Assembly (NCBI GenBank): GCA_023442755.1
Contig: JAEZXS010000215.1
Span: 1-6,508 of the forward strand
Source of the DNA: Pseudomonadota bacterium
Lineage (GTDB): Bacteria; Desulfobacterota; Syntrophobacteria; Syntrophobacterales; Syntrophobacteraceae
Reading direction: 5' to 3'
Length of the DNA stretch: 6,508 nt
The notes under the pieces are model-generated. The model was not told the origin of the DNA. It saw nothing but the letters and a program-made list of their open reading frames with translations, and did not search any database. Shown piece by piece: positions 6,087 to 6,508 of the stretch. The position numbers were made by a program, and so were the translations under genes. Each line of letters begins with the position of its first letter. The stretch's first letter is position 1.

Positions 6087-6508
6087 TCATCCCGGGATCG
6101 ACGGGGTCTTGAATTCCACCTTTGGCACGAATTCGCGCTTATAAACCATGATCGTGCGTTTGAACTCGATCACGACCGCCCCGTCCTGGTTGAATCCGGT
6201 CGTCCTGAAGGAAACGATCCCCATTCGGGGGCGGGACTTCGACTCCCTTCTGCCCAACACCTCCGTGCTGGCATGGATGGTATCGCCCTCGAACACGGGG
6301 TTGGGGAGGCGCACCTCATCCCAGCCAAGGTTTATCGCGTTCAGTGAAATGTCGGAAACCGAAAGCCCCGTGACGAGGGCCAGGGTAAACGTCGAATCTA
6401 CCAGCAGGCGTCCGAACTCCGTTTTTTCCGCATAAGCCTTGTCGAAATGAATCGGGTTCGTGTTGACTGTAAGGAGAGTGAACCAGATATATCTGAAGTG
6501 GTTATGGT
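6087..6508 (-). CDS. MaoC-family dehydratase (hot-dog fold), 5' end outside window
   Basis: The 139 C-terminal residues of a MaoC-like (R)-specific hydratase/dehydratase; the frame is open to the right window edge, so the start is missing. The fragment begins within the domain with WFTLLTVNTNPIHFDKAYA (8-26), which holds the hydratase core NPIHFD. It continues with STFTLALVTGLSVSD (38-52) and LGWDEVRLPNPVFEGDT (60-76), and ends with SKSRP and RTTGFNQDG, typical of the family. Such enzymes add water to or remove it from enoyl-CoA or methyl-branched CoA esters such as mesaconyl-CoA in the cytosol; the substrate cannot be told from this piece. The usual Asp of the GDxNPxH hydratase signature is Asn here (VNTNPIH), a variant I recall from the mesaconyl-CoA hydratase/citrate-lyase-linked branch. 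A GTG at 6314 lies in frame but is internal to the domain. Confidence 0.9.
   Translation of the reverse strand, partial: HNHFRYIWFTLLTVNTNPIHFDKAYAEKTEFGRLLVDSTFTLALVTGLSVSDISLNAINLGWDEVRLPNPVFEGDTIHASTEVLGRRESKSRPRMGIVSFRTTGFNQDGAVVIEFKRTIMVYKREFVPKVEFKTPSIPG

Overview
This 6.5-kb, fairly GC-rich window is ordinary bacterial chromosome. I see no phage, IS, CRISPR or tRNA/rRNA signatures. The gene set fits a Desulfobacterota (deltaproteobacterial, Syntrophobacter-like) genome: a TreT-type trehalose synthase next to a DUF5752 protein, an MltF-type lytic transglycosylase, an aryl/acyl-CoA-style MaoC dehydratase and a sigma-54 promoter. That assignment is an inference from gene style, not from a marker gene.

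Layout. One gene is on the + strand: a zinc-containing ROK sugar kinase (82-1023, fructokinase-like). Everything else is on the - strand. Reading right to left these are the 3' part of a MaoC-family dehydratase cut by the window edge (6087-6508), a long gap of about 400 bases with a strong sigma-54 promoter match, a small exported Pro/Val/Tyr-rich protein (5240-5683) followed by a hairpin that may be a terminator, a DUF5752 protein built of two repeats (4330-5019), an overlapping GT4 trehalose synthase treT (3128-4366), a gap of about 360 bases with several short palindromes, the lytic transglycosylase mltF (1209-2765), and finally a 62-codon piece of a HIT-family nucleotide hydrolase/transferase (1020-1208). 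That piece follows the mltF stop in the same frame and meets the ROK gene tail to tail.

How the genes work together. The DUF5752-treT pair is the only clear operon: the genes overlap by 37 bases and treT has its Shine-Dalgarno inside the upstream gene. TreT joins NDP-glucose and glucose to make trehalose (reversible), so the pair is probably a compatible-solute/trehalose module, with DUF5752 as an unknown partner. The ROK kinase nearby could handle free hexoses, but it is convergent and not co-transcribed. MltF and the Pro-rich protein act in the cell envelope. The MaoC protein belongs to acyl-CoA metabolism and has no visible link to the others.

Most worth a second look: the HIT remnant fused in frame behind the mltF stop codon, the sigma-54 promoter plus structured leader of the Pro-rich exported protein, and the duplicated DUF5752 protein coupled to trehalose synthase. 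I did not find convincing evidence of a wholly new system.
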